Shown piece by piece: positions 38,213-45,338 of a stretch of 64,000 nt of DNA. How positions within the stretch are numbered: the first letter of the stretch is position 1; every line of letters starts with the position of its first letter. Position numbers and translations under genes: made by a program. The DNA comes from Ideonella alba (lineage in GTDB: Bacteria; Pseudomonadota; Gammaproteobacteria; Burkholderiales; Burkholderiaceae_C). Under the pieces are notes generated by a model that saw nothing but the letters and a program-made list of their open reading frames with translations, was not told the origin of the DNA and did no database searches. The stretch is taken from positions 124,001 through 188,000 of the forward strand of contig NZ_JAGQDF010000009.1 of assembly GCF_018069875.1 (NCBI RefSeq), read 5' to 3'.

Positions 38213-38919
38213 GGCAGATCTTCCTGGACACCGAGACCACCGGCCTGTCGCCCGAGAGCGGCGACCGCATCGTCGAGCTGGCCTGCGTGGAGATGGACAA
38301 CCGGCGCCTGACCGGCCGCCACCTGCACTGCTACTTCAACCCCCAGCGCCCGGTGCCGGAAGAGGCCACCCGGGTGCACGGCCTGACCGATGCGTTCCTG
38401 GCCGACAAGCCGCTCTTCGCGTCGGCCGTGGACGAGTTGCTGGCGTTCGTGGCCGGGGCCGAGGTGATCATCCACAACGCGCCCTTCGACCTGGGTTTCC
38501 TGGACGAGGAACTGCGCCGCCTGGGCCGCCCGGTGTTCCGCCAGGCGGTGGCGCAGATCACCGACTCGCTGGTGATGGCGCGCGAGATGTTCCCCGGCAA
38601 GGCCAACTCGCTGGATGCGCTGTGCCGCCGGCTGGAGGTGGACAACTCGGGCCGCACCTTCCACGGCGCCTTGCTGGATGCCGAGCTGCTGGCCGACGTC
38701 TACATCAACATGACCCGTGGGCAGGGCTCGCTGGTCATCGATGCCGGCGGCGACAGCAGCGCTGCCGCCACCCTGGCGCTGGCCCAGATCGACCTGTCCG
38801 CGATGGCCCTGCCGACGCTGGAGCCGGACGAGGACGAAGCCCGGGCGCACGAGGCCGTGCTGACCGAACTCGACAAGGCCAGCGGCGGCAAGACCCTGTG
38901 GCGCCAGCTTGTGGCATAA
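38209..38919 (+). CDS. dnaQ: DNA polymerase III epsilon subunit (proofreading exonuclease)
   Basis: 236 residues. Exo[10 protein letters not shown], Exo[14 protein letters not shown] and Exo[17 protein letters not shown] make a complete DEDDh site. A short C-terminal tail would bind the alpha subunit. The ATG at 38209 overlaps the lgt stop, so the two are coupled. The stop lies within CATAAT, which could also be the -10 box of the tRNA genes (weak inference). Confidence 0.96.
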   Translation: MRQIFLDTETTGLSPESGDRIVELACVEMDNRRLTGRHLHCYFNPQRPVPEEATRVHGLTDAFLADKPLFASAVDELLAFVAGAEVIIHNAPFDLGFLDEELRRLGRPVFRQAVAQITDSLVMAREMFPGKANSLDALCRRLEVDNSGRTFHGALLDAELLADVYINMTRGQGSLVIDAGGDSSAAATLALAQIDLSAMALPTLEPDEDEARAHEAVLTELDKASGGKTLWRQLVA

Positions 38920-38939
38920 TCAAAGGCTTTTCCGGGTCT

Positions 38940-38959
38940 TGGCCTTCAGCAGAAGGCCA
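38940..38959. other. Hairpin between dnaQ and tRNA-Val
   Basis: TGGCCTTC, AGCA and GAAGGCCA form a perfect eight-pair stem with a four-base loop. No T run follows. It may end dnaQ transcription or mark a processing point before the tRNAs. Confidence 0.5.
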
Positions 38960-38984
38960 GAAGACATCAGAAAATGCCCGGCTT

Positions 38985-39059
38985 GGGCGGTTAGCTCAGC
39001 GGTAGAGCACTGCCTTCACACGGCAGGGGTCGCAGGTTCGAACCCTGCACCGCCCACCA
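38985..39059 (+). tRNA. tRNA-Val (anticodon CAC), copy 1
   Basis: 75 nt including the encoded CCA. Acceptor GGGCGGT pairs with ACCGCCC, the D loop is AGCTCAGCGGTAGAGC, the anticodon stem CTGCC/GGCAG holds loop TTCACAC with anticodon CAC, and the T arm has GTTCGAA. It reads valine GUG, the main Val codon expected at this GC content. Confidence 0.97.
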
Positions 39060-39079
39060 AGCCCCGCATGCCCTGAACC

Positions 39080-39154
39080 GGGCGGTTAGCTCAGCGGTAG
39101 AGCACTGCCTTCACACGGCAGGGGTCGCAGGTTCGAACCCTGCACCGCCCACCA
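39080..39154 (+). tRNA. tRNA-Val (anticodon CAC), copy 2
   Basis: Identical over all 75 nt to the copy 20 bp upstream, including CCA. The 20-bp spacer does not resemble the sequence before copy 1, so only the gene itself is duplicated. Confidence 0.97.
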
Positions 39155-39165
39155 CGGTCCCAGCG

Positions 39166-39186
39166 ACGCCACCCTTGCGGTGGCGT
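39166..39186 (+). terminator. Possible terminator after the tRNA pair
   Basis: ACGCCACC pairs with GGTGGCGT around a five-base loop, followed by TGTGCTTTG. The weak T content makes this only probable. Confidence 0.5.
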
Positions 39187-39262
39187 TGTGCTTTGCGGGC
39201 TGCATAGCAGCCTTCGCGCGCCGGCATCGCTGGCATCGCGTGGCCGGGCGATCATCCACCCC

Positions 39263-40180
39263 ATGACGCAGATCCTGTCCATCACCGCCCCGATCTACCT
39301 GCTGATGGCGGTGGGTTTCCTGTCGGTGCGCAGCGGCTGGCTGGAGGCGGGCGTGATGCGTGCGGTGGGCCTGTTCGTGATCCGCGTGGCGCTGCCGGCG
39401 CTGCTGTTCCAGATCGTCACCTCGCGGCCACTGGCCGAGATGCTGCAGTGGCGTTTCCTGCTGGCCTACGGGGGCGGTTCGGTCCTGAGCTTTGCGCTGG
39501 GCTGGTGGTGGGCGCGTCGCCGCGAGCCGTCGATGCGCGCGTTGATGGGCGCCGGCATGTCCTGCTCGAACACCGGTTTCGTCGGCACCCCGGTGCTGAT
39601 GACCTGGATGGGGGCGGCGGCAGCCCCCGCGCTGGCGCTGGTCTTCCTGGTCGAGAACCTGGTGGTGCTGCCGCTGCTGTTCGTGCTGGCCGAGCCGGCG
39701 TCGAACCGCTCGCGGGCCTGGCAGCGCCTGCGCGACGCCCTGGCACCGCTGGCCCGCCAGCCGATGCTGTTGGCGATCGTCGGCGGGCTGCTGTGGTCGG
39801 CGCTGGGCCTGACGATGCCGCCGCCGCTGGCGCGCTCGATCGATCTGCTGGGCCGGGCCGCTGCCGGGGCCGCGCTGGTGGTCATCGGTGGTGCGCTGGC
39901 CGGCCTGCACAAGGGCCACCTCGACAAGGACCTGCTGGTGGTGGCGCTGGGCAAATTGGTGGGTCACCCGCTGGCGGTGGCGCTGTGCATGCTGCCGCTG
40001 CTGCCGGCCGGCGACCCGCTGCGCGCCGCCGGCATCGTGGCGGCGGCTGCGCCGATGCTGAGCATCTACCCGATGCTGGCGCAGCGCCACGGCCACGAGG
40101 GGTTCTGCGCCGCCGCCCTGCTGCTGGCCACCGCCAGTTCCTTCCTCAGCCTGAGCGGCGTGCTCTGGCTGCTGAGTTGA
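39263..40180 (+). CDS. AEC (auxin efflux carrier) family transporter
   Basis: 305 residues with about ten membrane helices in two similar halves. AEC features are the N-terminal ITAPIYLLMAVGFLSVRSGWL, the internal GAGMSCSNTGFVGTPVLM (Asn in the broken helix) and a late PMLSIYPMLAQRHG. Bacterial members export or import malonate, malate or other carboxylates; the substrate is unknown. The ATG at 39263 begins the first helix. Confidence 0.88.
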   Translation: MTQILSITAPIYLLMAVGFLSVRSGWLEAGVMRAVGLFVIRVALPALLFQIVTSRPLAEMLQWRFLLAYGGGSVLSFALGWWWARRREPSMRALMGAGMSCSNTGFVGTPVLMTWMGAAAAPALALVFLVENLVVLPLLFVLAEPASNRSRAWQRLRDALAPLARQPMLLAIVGGLLWSALGLTMPPPLARSIDLLGRAAAGAALVVIGGALAGLHKGHLDKDLLVVALGKLVGHPLAVALCMLPLLPAGDPLRAAGIVAAAAPMLSIYPMLAQRHGHEGFCAAALLLATASSFLSLSGVLWLLS

Positions 40181-40243
40181 CACCGATTGACGCCGCTCAT
40201 GCCAGCGCGTACCGTGCGCGCGGTTGAATATCAGGAGTTGCTG

Positions 40244-40660
40244 ATGAAATCCGTCCGCGCCACCGTGCTGGCCTTGGCCCTGACCACCCTGGCGGGTCTG
40301 GCCGCCGCCCAGGACAAGGTGGTCTACCACATCAGCGACACCGCCACCCAGGCGCTGGCCGGCCTGCGCAATGTGCGCAACCACCTCGACACCGACCCGT
40401 CCGCACAGATCACCGTCGTCGCCCACGCCAACGGTGTGGACTTCCTGATGGAGGGCGCCAAGGACCGCAACGACACCGAGTACGAGCCGCTGGTCGCCGG
40501 TCTGAAGAACCGCGGCGTGAAGTTCGAGGTCTGCGAGATCACGCTGAAGAACCGCAACCTGAAGAAGGAGCAGTTCATCCAGGAGGCCGACTTCACGCCC
40601 AGTGGCGTGGTGCGCATCACCAAGCTGCAGCTGCAGGGCTGGGCCTACCTGAAGCCCTGA
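40244..40660 (+). CDS. DsrE/DsrF-like periplasmic protein
   Basis: 138 residues with a signal peptide ending AAA. The mature part has the DsrE fold pattern: KVVYHISDTATQALAGLRNVRNHL, ITVVAHANGVDFLMEG, and LKNRGVKFEVCEITLKNR with one Cys at the position used by sulfur-carrying relatives. A GVVRITKLQLQGWAYLKP end closes the fold. Proteins of this type sit in sulfur-oxidiser loci. AGGAG precedes the ATG at 40244. It opens the sulfur island. Confidence 0.85.
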   Translation: MKSVRATVLALALTTLAGLAAAQDKVVYHISDTATQALAGLRNVRNHLDTDPSAQITVVAHANGVDFLMEGAKDRNDTEYEPLVAGLKNRGVKFEVCEITLKNRNLKKEQFIQEADFTPSGVVRITKLQLQGWAYLKP

Positions 40661-40676
40661 AGGGCCGCGCTAAGGC

Positions 40677-41393
40677 TCAGCGGCGGCGCAGCAGCCGCAC
40701 GTGCATCGGGCGCACGAAATGCGCGCCCTGCGGGCCGCAGTGCGGCTCGAACCGCTGGCGCACCGCGGCGATCAGCTCGGGCGTCAGCCGGTGGTCGGCG
40801 AAACTGGGGCGCATCATGCGTTGCTCGAAGCTGTCGAAGTCGGGGTAGGCCACGGCCTGGGCGAAGCGGTGTTCGCTGACCGCGGTGAAGCGCCCGCGGG
40901 CCAGTGCGCGGTCCAGTGCCGCCTGGGCCGCCGCACGCACCACGCCCTCGTCGTTGAACAGCCGGATCAGCGCATTGAGGGCACCGGCGTAGATCGGCTC
41001 GGACACGTAGAACCAGCCGCCGGGTCGCAGCACCCGGGCCACCTCGTCCAGTGCGGTGTCCAGCTCGTCCAGCGGCACGTGGTGCAAGGATTTCAGCATC
41101 AGCACGCCGTCGGCCCAGCCGTCGGGCAAGGGCATCGCGGCGGCGCTGGCCTCGATGAAGTGCAGGCCCGGGCAGAGCGGTTCACTGCGGTTGCGCGCCA
41201 GTTGCACCCGGTCCACCTCAAGGGCTGCGCATTCCAGGCCGTCCACCTGCTGCAGCAGCTGCCGCAGCAGCCGCGCAGGGCCACAGCCGACCTCGACGAG
41301 GCGGCAGCCCGCCAGCGGCACGAGCGAGGCCAGCAGCCTGTCCTCCTGGTCGATCAGGGGCAACTGGTCGGCCGCAGCGTCGTCAGCGTTCAT
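40677..41393 (-). CDS. Class I SAM-dependent methyltransferase
   Basis: 238 residues: VEVGCGPARLLRQLL (motif I), EVDRVQL (acidic ribose-binding end), ASAAAMPLPDGWADGVLMLKSLHH and EVARVLRPGGWFYVSEP. This is the Methyltransf_11 pattern for small-molecule substrates; the target is unknown. It is the last gene of a six-gene minus-strand operon of sulfur genes, 15 bp after the sulfurtransferase. Confidence 0.85.
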   Translation of the reverse strand: MNADDAAADQLPLIDQEDRLLASLVPLAGCRLVEVGCGPARLLRQLLQQVDGLECAALEVDRVQLARNRSEPLCPGLHFIEASAAAMPLPDGWADGVLMLKSLHHVPLDELDTALDEVARVLRPGGWFYVSEPIYAGALNALIRLFNDEGVVRAAAQAALDRALARGRFTAVSEHRFAQAVAYPDFDSFEQRMMRPSFADHRLTPELIAAVRQRFEPHCGPQGAHFVRPMHVRLLRRR

Positions 41394-41408
41394 GTCGGAG
41401 CAGGCGCC

Positions 41409-42392
41409 TCAGTTCAGCGGCACGGCGCCGACCAGGTTGCGCTTTTCCAGTGTCCACTGGTGCAGCGAGCCGTCGTAGAGGCTGGCGCGGCTGTTGCCCA
41501 GCAACTCGGAGAGCACGAACCACGGGCCCGACGACAGGTGGCCGCTGTTGCAGTAGGTGATGGCCGGTGCGGCGGGGTCGATGCCCTGGGCGCTCATCAG
41601 GCCCTTGTAGGTCGCCGGGCTCATGAAGCTCACCACGCCGTTGGCCGACTTCAGCAGCAGGTCCGGGCTGTACAGACGGGCGCCCTCCAGGTGGCCATAG
41701 GCGAACACATAGTCGCGCTTGGACAGGCCGTGGTACTGGCGGGCGTCGCGCGCGTCGACCAGCGTGGCCGACTTGCCGGCGATGGCCTTGGCCACATCGT
41801 CTGACGTGGCGAAATAGCGGCCGCTGCGATCGTCCGTGGCCTTCCAGTTGCCGCTGCGGGGTGCCGCGGCCTCGGTGCTGACGGCGCGGCCGTCCAGCGC
41901 CCACTGGGCGATGCCGCCGTCGAGCACGGCGATCTGGTCCTCGCCATAGACCTTGAACTGCCAGTAGACACGCAGCGCGTCGTCCACGTCGGCGGCCTCG
42001 GTGCCCAGCGGCACCAGCACGATCGGCTTGCCAGCGTCGATGCCCGCGGCCTGCACCGCCTTCTCGAAACCCTCCTTCTCGGGAATCATGTACTTGACCA
42101 TCTGCTCGCCGATGCGGCGCTCGACGCGCATGGTCTTCATGTCGATCAGGCGCGAGCCGGGCACGTGACCGCCGGCCTCGACCACGGTCTTCCTGCCGGC
42201 CTTGTCGGTCTCGATCTCGGGGGCACTGGTGTAGGTCTTGGGGTTGGAGCGGACGTCAACCACCTGGACTTTGTCGAGGTTGTCGGCCAGCCAGGCCGGG
42301 GTGACCAGCGGACCGGGCAGCACGCCGGCCTGGGCCCATTGAAGACCCAGGGCCAGCGCGGCGGCGGCCAGGATGCGGGTGAGGCGCTTCAT
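41409..42392 (-). CDS. Periplasmic sulfurtransferase with two rhodanese domains
   Basis: 327 residues with a signal peptide ending AQA. Two rhodanese folds follow. The first (about 25-170) has VVDVRSNPKTY but no loop Cys. The second (about 185-325) has LVDARDARQYHG and the active loop ITYCNSGHLSSG with the catalytic Cys. It would move sulfane sulfur from thiosulfate or persulfide in the periplasm. The start shares a base with the stop of the upstream hypothetical gene. Confidence 0.9.
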   Translation of the reverse strand: MKRLTRILAAAALALGLQWAQAGVLPGPLVTPAWLADNLDKVQVVDVRSNPKTYTSAPEIETDKAGRKTVVEAGGHVPGSRLIDMKTMRVERRIGEQMVKYMIPEKEGFEKAVQAAGIDAGKPIVLVPLGTEAADVDDALRVYWQFKVYGEDQIAVLDGGIAQWALDGRAVSTEAAAPRSGNWKATDDRSGRYFATSDDVAKAIAGKSATLVDARDARQYHGLSKRDYVFAYGHLEGARLYSPDLLLKSANGVVSFMSPATYKGLMSAQGIDPAAPAITYCNSGHLSSGPWFVLSELLGNSRASLYDGSLHQWTLEKRNLVGAVPLN

Positions 42393-43036
42393 CAGTTGTC
42401 TCCTGGGGTGGGCGGGGGTATCCCCGCGAGTCGGGAAAGGGTGTGGGCGAGGTCGATCCGCTGCTCGGTGAGCACGTCGTGGCGGCGGTCCTCGAAGAAG
42501 TCGTCGGCATCGCGGCGCAGCAGGTGTCGCGCCACCACGGCGTCACGGCGGCGCAGCAGGGCCTTCAGGCCGCGGCGGTGGATCCAGACCATCGCGCCCA
42601 GCCACCGCGCCACGGGGGCCAGACGGCCGGTGGTGCGAGGGGCGAAGCGGTCGATGTCGGCCGACAGGGCGGGTGCCCACTGCCATGTCTCGCCGGTCAC
42701 CCAGCGATTGGTCGTGAACCAGCGCAGGGGCCATCCGCGGTCGTCCAGCGACAGGCCGGCGAGGTGGCTGAAGCGGCCATCCGGCCGCCGAGTGAAGAGA
42801 TGGAAGTGGCCATGCTCCGCCGCCGGGCAGCGGCTGGAGCCGTGCAGGTGGTAGTAGAACTGCGAGCGGTTGTCGGCATCGATCACGTCGCCACGGGGGT
42901 AGTGGCGCAGTGACTCGACCCGGCCGGCGCCGGCCAGTGCCGCCTGTGCCAGTCCCAGGCCGCGCCGGGCCAGTGCGAACTGCACGGCCACCAGTTCGGC
43001 GGCGGCGTCGGCAGGGGTGGCCCGGGCAGAAGTCAT
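42392..43036 (-). CDS. Conserved hypothetical protein (DUF6969-like)
   Basis: 214 residues, no signal peptide, one weak hydrophobic patch. A central block rich in His and aromatics (SQFYYHLHGSSRC, EHGHFHLFTRR) and WFTTNRWVTGETW look conserved and could bind metal or heme. The C-terminal third is Arg/Asp-rich. It resembles a family listed as DUF6969, recalled from memory and not verified. The one-base overlap with the sulfurtransferase ties it to sulfur metabolism. Confidence 0.7.
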   Translation of the reverse strand: MTSARATPADAAAELVAVQFALARRGLGLAQAALAGAGRVESLRHYPRGDVIDADNRSQFYYHLHGSSRCPAAEHGHFHLFTRRPDGRFSHLAGLSLDDRGWPLRWFTTNRWVTGETWQWAPALSADIDRFAPRTTGRLAPVARWLGAMVWIHRRGLKALLRRRDAVVARHLLRRDADDFFEDRRHDVLTEQRIDLAHTLSRLAGIPPPTPGDN

Positions 43037-43058
43037 GGGGCGGGCAGGGCAGGGCGGC

Positions 43059-43313
43059 TCAGCCCTTCTTGGGGGCGCAGGGATTGGCCGGGCCGCAAGG
43101 GTTGTCGCCCGACTTCTTGCGCTTCCTGGCCGGGCCGCAGGGGTTGCTGGGGCCGCAAGGATTGGCCGCCTTGGCTGGCGCGGCGGACGAGGCGGACGAG
43201 GCGGCCGCCTTGGGCGCAGGCGCCGTGTCGGCCGCGCGGGCGGCCGGGGCCACCAGGCCGGCGGCCAGCATCAGCGCGGGAAGGGTTTGGGCAAGGGTCT
43301 TTCGACGCGACAT
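43059..43313 (-). CDS. Small secreted Cys-rich NPCGP-repeat protein
   Basis: 84 residues: signal peptide to about residue 27 (ARA), an Ala/Ser/Pro stretch, then NPCGPSNPCGP, a basic ARKRKKSGD linker and NPCGPANPCAPKKG. All four Cys are in NPC(G/A)P units. I know no function. Spaced NPC motifs could bind copper, iron-sulfur or sulfane sulfur. AGGAG eight bases before the ATG supports real translation. It lies between the YeeE gene and the DUF6969-like gene in one operon. Confidence 0.75.
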   Translation of the reverse strand: MSRRKTLAQTLPALMLAAGLVAPAARAADTAPAPKAAASSASSAAPAKAANPCGPSNPCGPARKRKKSGDNPCGPANPCAPKKG

Positions 43314-43351
43314 GGGCACTCCTGGCGGGGATGAAAGGCGGGATTCGGGGG

Positions 43352-43972
43352 TCAGGTCCGGGTGAGTTCGTCGTCGGCGCCGGCCACCGCCTGTTCGGCG
43401 CTGACCGGGCCGCGGCCGCGGCGCTCCAGCCGGCCGCCGACGACGAAGACCGCCACCAGCGCGGCGGCCAGCAGGCCCAGCATCGCCAGGTCGGGCAGCC
43501 CGAAGGCATCGGCGAAGGTGTCGCCGCTGGGCAGTTCGCCCCAGCGGGTCAGCGATTCCAGCGAGGGGCCCCAGGCGGCGGCGAAGCCGAAGGTGCCCAG
43601 CACCAGGCCGGCAATGAAGAGCAGGGCATCGGCGCGGCCGGAGAACAGGCCCACGACCGAGGTGCCTGGGCAGTAGCCGCCCACCGCAAAGCCAATGCCG
43701 ACCAGTGCGCCACCCACCGCGGCCGCGCCCAGGTAGGCGGCGGGCACGTACAGCGCATCCTCGGCCAGCAGCCCGGTGATGCGCAGCAGCCACAGGCCCG
43801 CAGCGGCCACGACGATGGCGGTGAACATCACCTTGAAGACCGACCAGTCGTTCAGGCGGAACTGGGCGGTGAGCTTGCAGGGACTGCCGAAGCCGGCCCG
43901 CTCCAGCACCACCCCGAAGGCCAGACCACAGACCAGACCGGACCACATGCCGGCATCGTTCAGCGGCAGCAT
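43352..43972 (-). CDS. YeeE/YedE-family sulfur transporter, half protein (second gene)
   Basis: 206 residues with about five membrane helices. It has the two Cys-containing loops of the family, GFGSPCKLTAQFRLND and VGGYCPGTSVVG, which in TsuA-type proteins pass thiosulfate through the membrane. The pair of half-size genes resembles PmpA/PmpB. The ATG at 43972 lies one base after the stop of the partner gene. Confidence 0.88.
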   Translation of the reverse strand: MLPLNDAGMWSGLVCGLAFGVVLERAGFGSPCKLTAQFRLNDWSVFKVMFTAIVVAAAGLWLLRITGLLAEDALYVPAAYLGAAAVGGALVGIGFAVGGYCPGTSVVGLFSGRADALLFIAGLVLGTFGFAAAWGPSLESLTRWGELPSGDTFADAFGLPDLAMLGLLAAALVAVFVVGGRLERRGRGPVSAEQAVAGADDELTRT

Positions 43973-43973
43973 C

Positions 43974-44507
43974 TCAGATCCCCCGCACCAGCCGGCTGGC
44001 GAGCAGCCCGGCGGCAAAGAAGGTGGCCAGGAACACGAAGGCCGCCACAGCCAGGGTGGCGGCACCGGACAAGCCCAGGCCACTGGTGCAGCCCGCCGCG
44101 ACGCGGGCCCCGACACCGGCGAGCGTGCCGCCCGCCAAAGCTGTCAGCGCGCGACGGCCCAGGCCGATGCTGCGCAGACCATCCAGTTGCAGGCGAAAGC
44201 GTCCGGCCTGCCAGGCCGACAGGCCGGCACCCAGCGCCACGCCGAGGACCTGCCAGGTGATCCACGAGGGCAGGGGGTTGCCGTTCTCCAGCAGCGGACC
44301 CAGGTAGCCATTGGCCGCCGTCGCCTGCGGAGCGATCACGCCACCCAGCCAGGCGCTCAGACGGGTGGAGGCCCCGGTGGCGCCCAGCCCGTGGCCGGTG
44401 AGCACGAAGGTGAGCAGCAGCACCAGGCCGAGAACGATGCCGGCCAGCAGCGGGTTCCAGAAAGGGCGCATGGCGTGCGGTGGCTTGGCGGCAGGGACAG
44501 CGTTCAT
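43974..44507 (-). CDS. YeeE/YedE-family sulfur transporter, half protein (first gene)
   Basis: 177 residues, four or five membrane helices, with the family loop GARVAAGCTSGLGLSG carrying the conserved Cys. It presumably forms one transport unit with the following half gene. It is the first gene of the operon that runs down to the methyltransferase, and it lies directly behind the promoter and operator at 44524-44574. Confidence 0.88.
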   Translation of the reverse strand: MNAVPAAKPPHAMRPFWNPLLAGIVLGLVLLLTFVLTGHGLGATGASTRLSAWLGGVIAPQATAANGYLGPLLENGNPLPSWITWQVLGVALGAGLSAWQAGRFRLQLDGLRSIGLGRRALTALAGGTLAGVGARVAAGCTSGLGLSGAATLAVAAFVFLATFFAAGLLASRLVRGI

Positions 44508-44523
44508 CGTGGCGGCTTGGCGT

Positions 44524-44574
44524 GATACCCAATGGGGTATGACATCATACCGGCCAGTGACGACCCCATGTCAA
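44524..44574 (-). promoter_or_regulatory. Promoter and CsoR-type operator of the yeeE operon
   Basis: Minus-strand -35 TTGACA (44569-44574), 19-bp spacer, -10 TATGAT (44544-44549). Immediately downstream, over the likely start site, is the inverted repeat ATACCC-AATG-GGGTAT (44525-44540). A second overlapping palindrome, GGTATGA-TG-TCATACC, covers the -10 box. The ATACCC/GGGTAT arms match those upstream of the RND operon at 63659-63700. Operators of the CsoR/CstR family often look like this. Confidence 0.75.
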
Positions 44575-44623
44575 GTCCGCGCCGACCCGCGGGCGGTTCG
44601 CAAGGCGACCTGTCTGGCCGCGA

Positions 44624-44932
44624 TCAGCCTGCCCGCAGCGGGCGCTGCAGACCTGTCGCCAGCTGGGCCATGGCGCCTCCGTTCATGGCCTGGCGGTAGC
44701 CCATCTGGCTCAGCACCGCGCAGGCAAAGGCCGATCGTGCCCCCGAGGCGCAGTAGACGATCAGTGGCTGCGCGAGGTCGGGCAGCAGGCGTGGCGCGGC
44801 GTGCTGGAGCTGGTCCAGCGGGAGGTGCAGTGCGCCGTCGATGTGGCCGCCGGCGAACTCGGCGGGCGTGCGGACGTCGAGCAGCACGGGCGGGGGTGCG
44901 GCGGTGCGGTCGTCAGGGTCGGCAGTGCGCAT
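44624..44932 (-). CDS. Single-domain rhodanese
   Basis: 102 residues, cytoplasmic. It has VLLDVRTPAEFAGGHIDGALHLPL and the active loop IVYCASGARSAFA with catalytic Cys, followed by LSQMGYRQAMNGGAM. It would carry a persulfide from sulfur donors to acceptors inside the cell. It is divergent from arsR/soxC across 79 bp and upstream of the yeeE operon, which has its own promoter. Confidence 0.92.
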   Translation of the reverse strand: MRTADPDDRTAAPPPVLLDVRTPAEFAGGHIDGALHLPLDQLQHAAPRLLPDLAQPLIVYCASGARSAFACAVLSQMGYRQAMNGGAMAQLATGLQRPLRAG

Positions 44933-44975
44933 GTCTCAGTGTTTCCACCAGTTTCGTGTCAGGAACATTCACATA

Positions 44976-44995
44976 ATATCTGCATGTGCTTATAT
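44976..44995. promoter_or_regulatory. Candidate ArsR/SoxR operator
   Basis: ATATCTGCATGTGCTTATAT fits ATAT-N2-GCA-N2-TGC-N2-ATAT, a 7+7 bp dyad in an AT-rich patch. It lies in the 79-bp divergent gap between the rhodanese and arsR-soxC. An ArsR repressor encoded 17 bp away would be the natural ligand. Inference from symmetry and position only. Confidence 0.5.
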
Positions 44996-45011
44996 CTCAA
45001 TAGGCAGATTT

Positions 45012-45338
45012 GTGGATTCTTCTGAAGAGGACCGGGTGTTCGAACGCGCAGCAGAGCTGTTTGCCCTGCTGTCGACGCCGGTGCGCCTGCGGATCGTCCA
45101 CGACCTGATGGGCGGAGAACGCACCGTGAGCCAGTTGATCGAGAGCGTGGGCGCCAGCCAGCCCAACCTGTCGCAGCACCTGGCCACCCTGTACCGCTGC
45201 GGCCTGCTGAGCCGACGCCGCGACGGCGTGCACATGCTCTACCGGATCGCCGGCGACCGCCTGGCGGCCCTGACCCAGTGGCTTGAGGCCCAGGCGGCGT
45301 CGCGCCCCCGGGGCCGCGAACCCAAGGAGACACCGTGA
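45012..45338 (+). CDS. soxR: ArsR-family repressor of the sox operon (SoxR type)
   Basis: 108 residues of winged helix: ALLSTPVRLRIVHDLMGGERTVSQLIE, then the recognition helix ASQPNLSQHLATLYRCGLLSRRRDG. No ATG exists in range; GTG at 45012 is preceded by AGG and removes the AT-rich promoter from the frame. There is a single Cys, in LYRCGLL, unlike persulfide-sensing BigR/SqrR proteins which use a pair. The stop overlaps the GTG of soxC, so the regulator and soxC are coupled. Confidence 0.82.
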   Translation: MDSSEEDRVFERAAELFALLSTPVRLRIVHDLMGGERTVSQLIESVGASQPNLSQHLATLYRCGLLSRRRDGVHMLYRIAGDRLAALTQWLEAQAASRPRGREPKETP

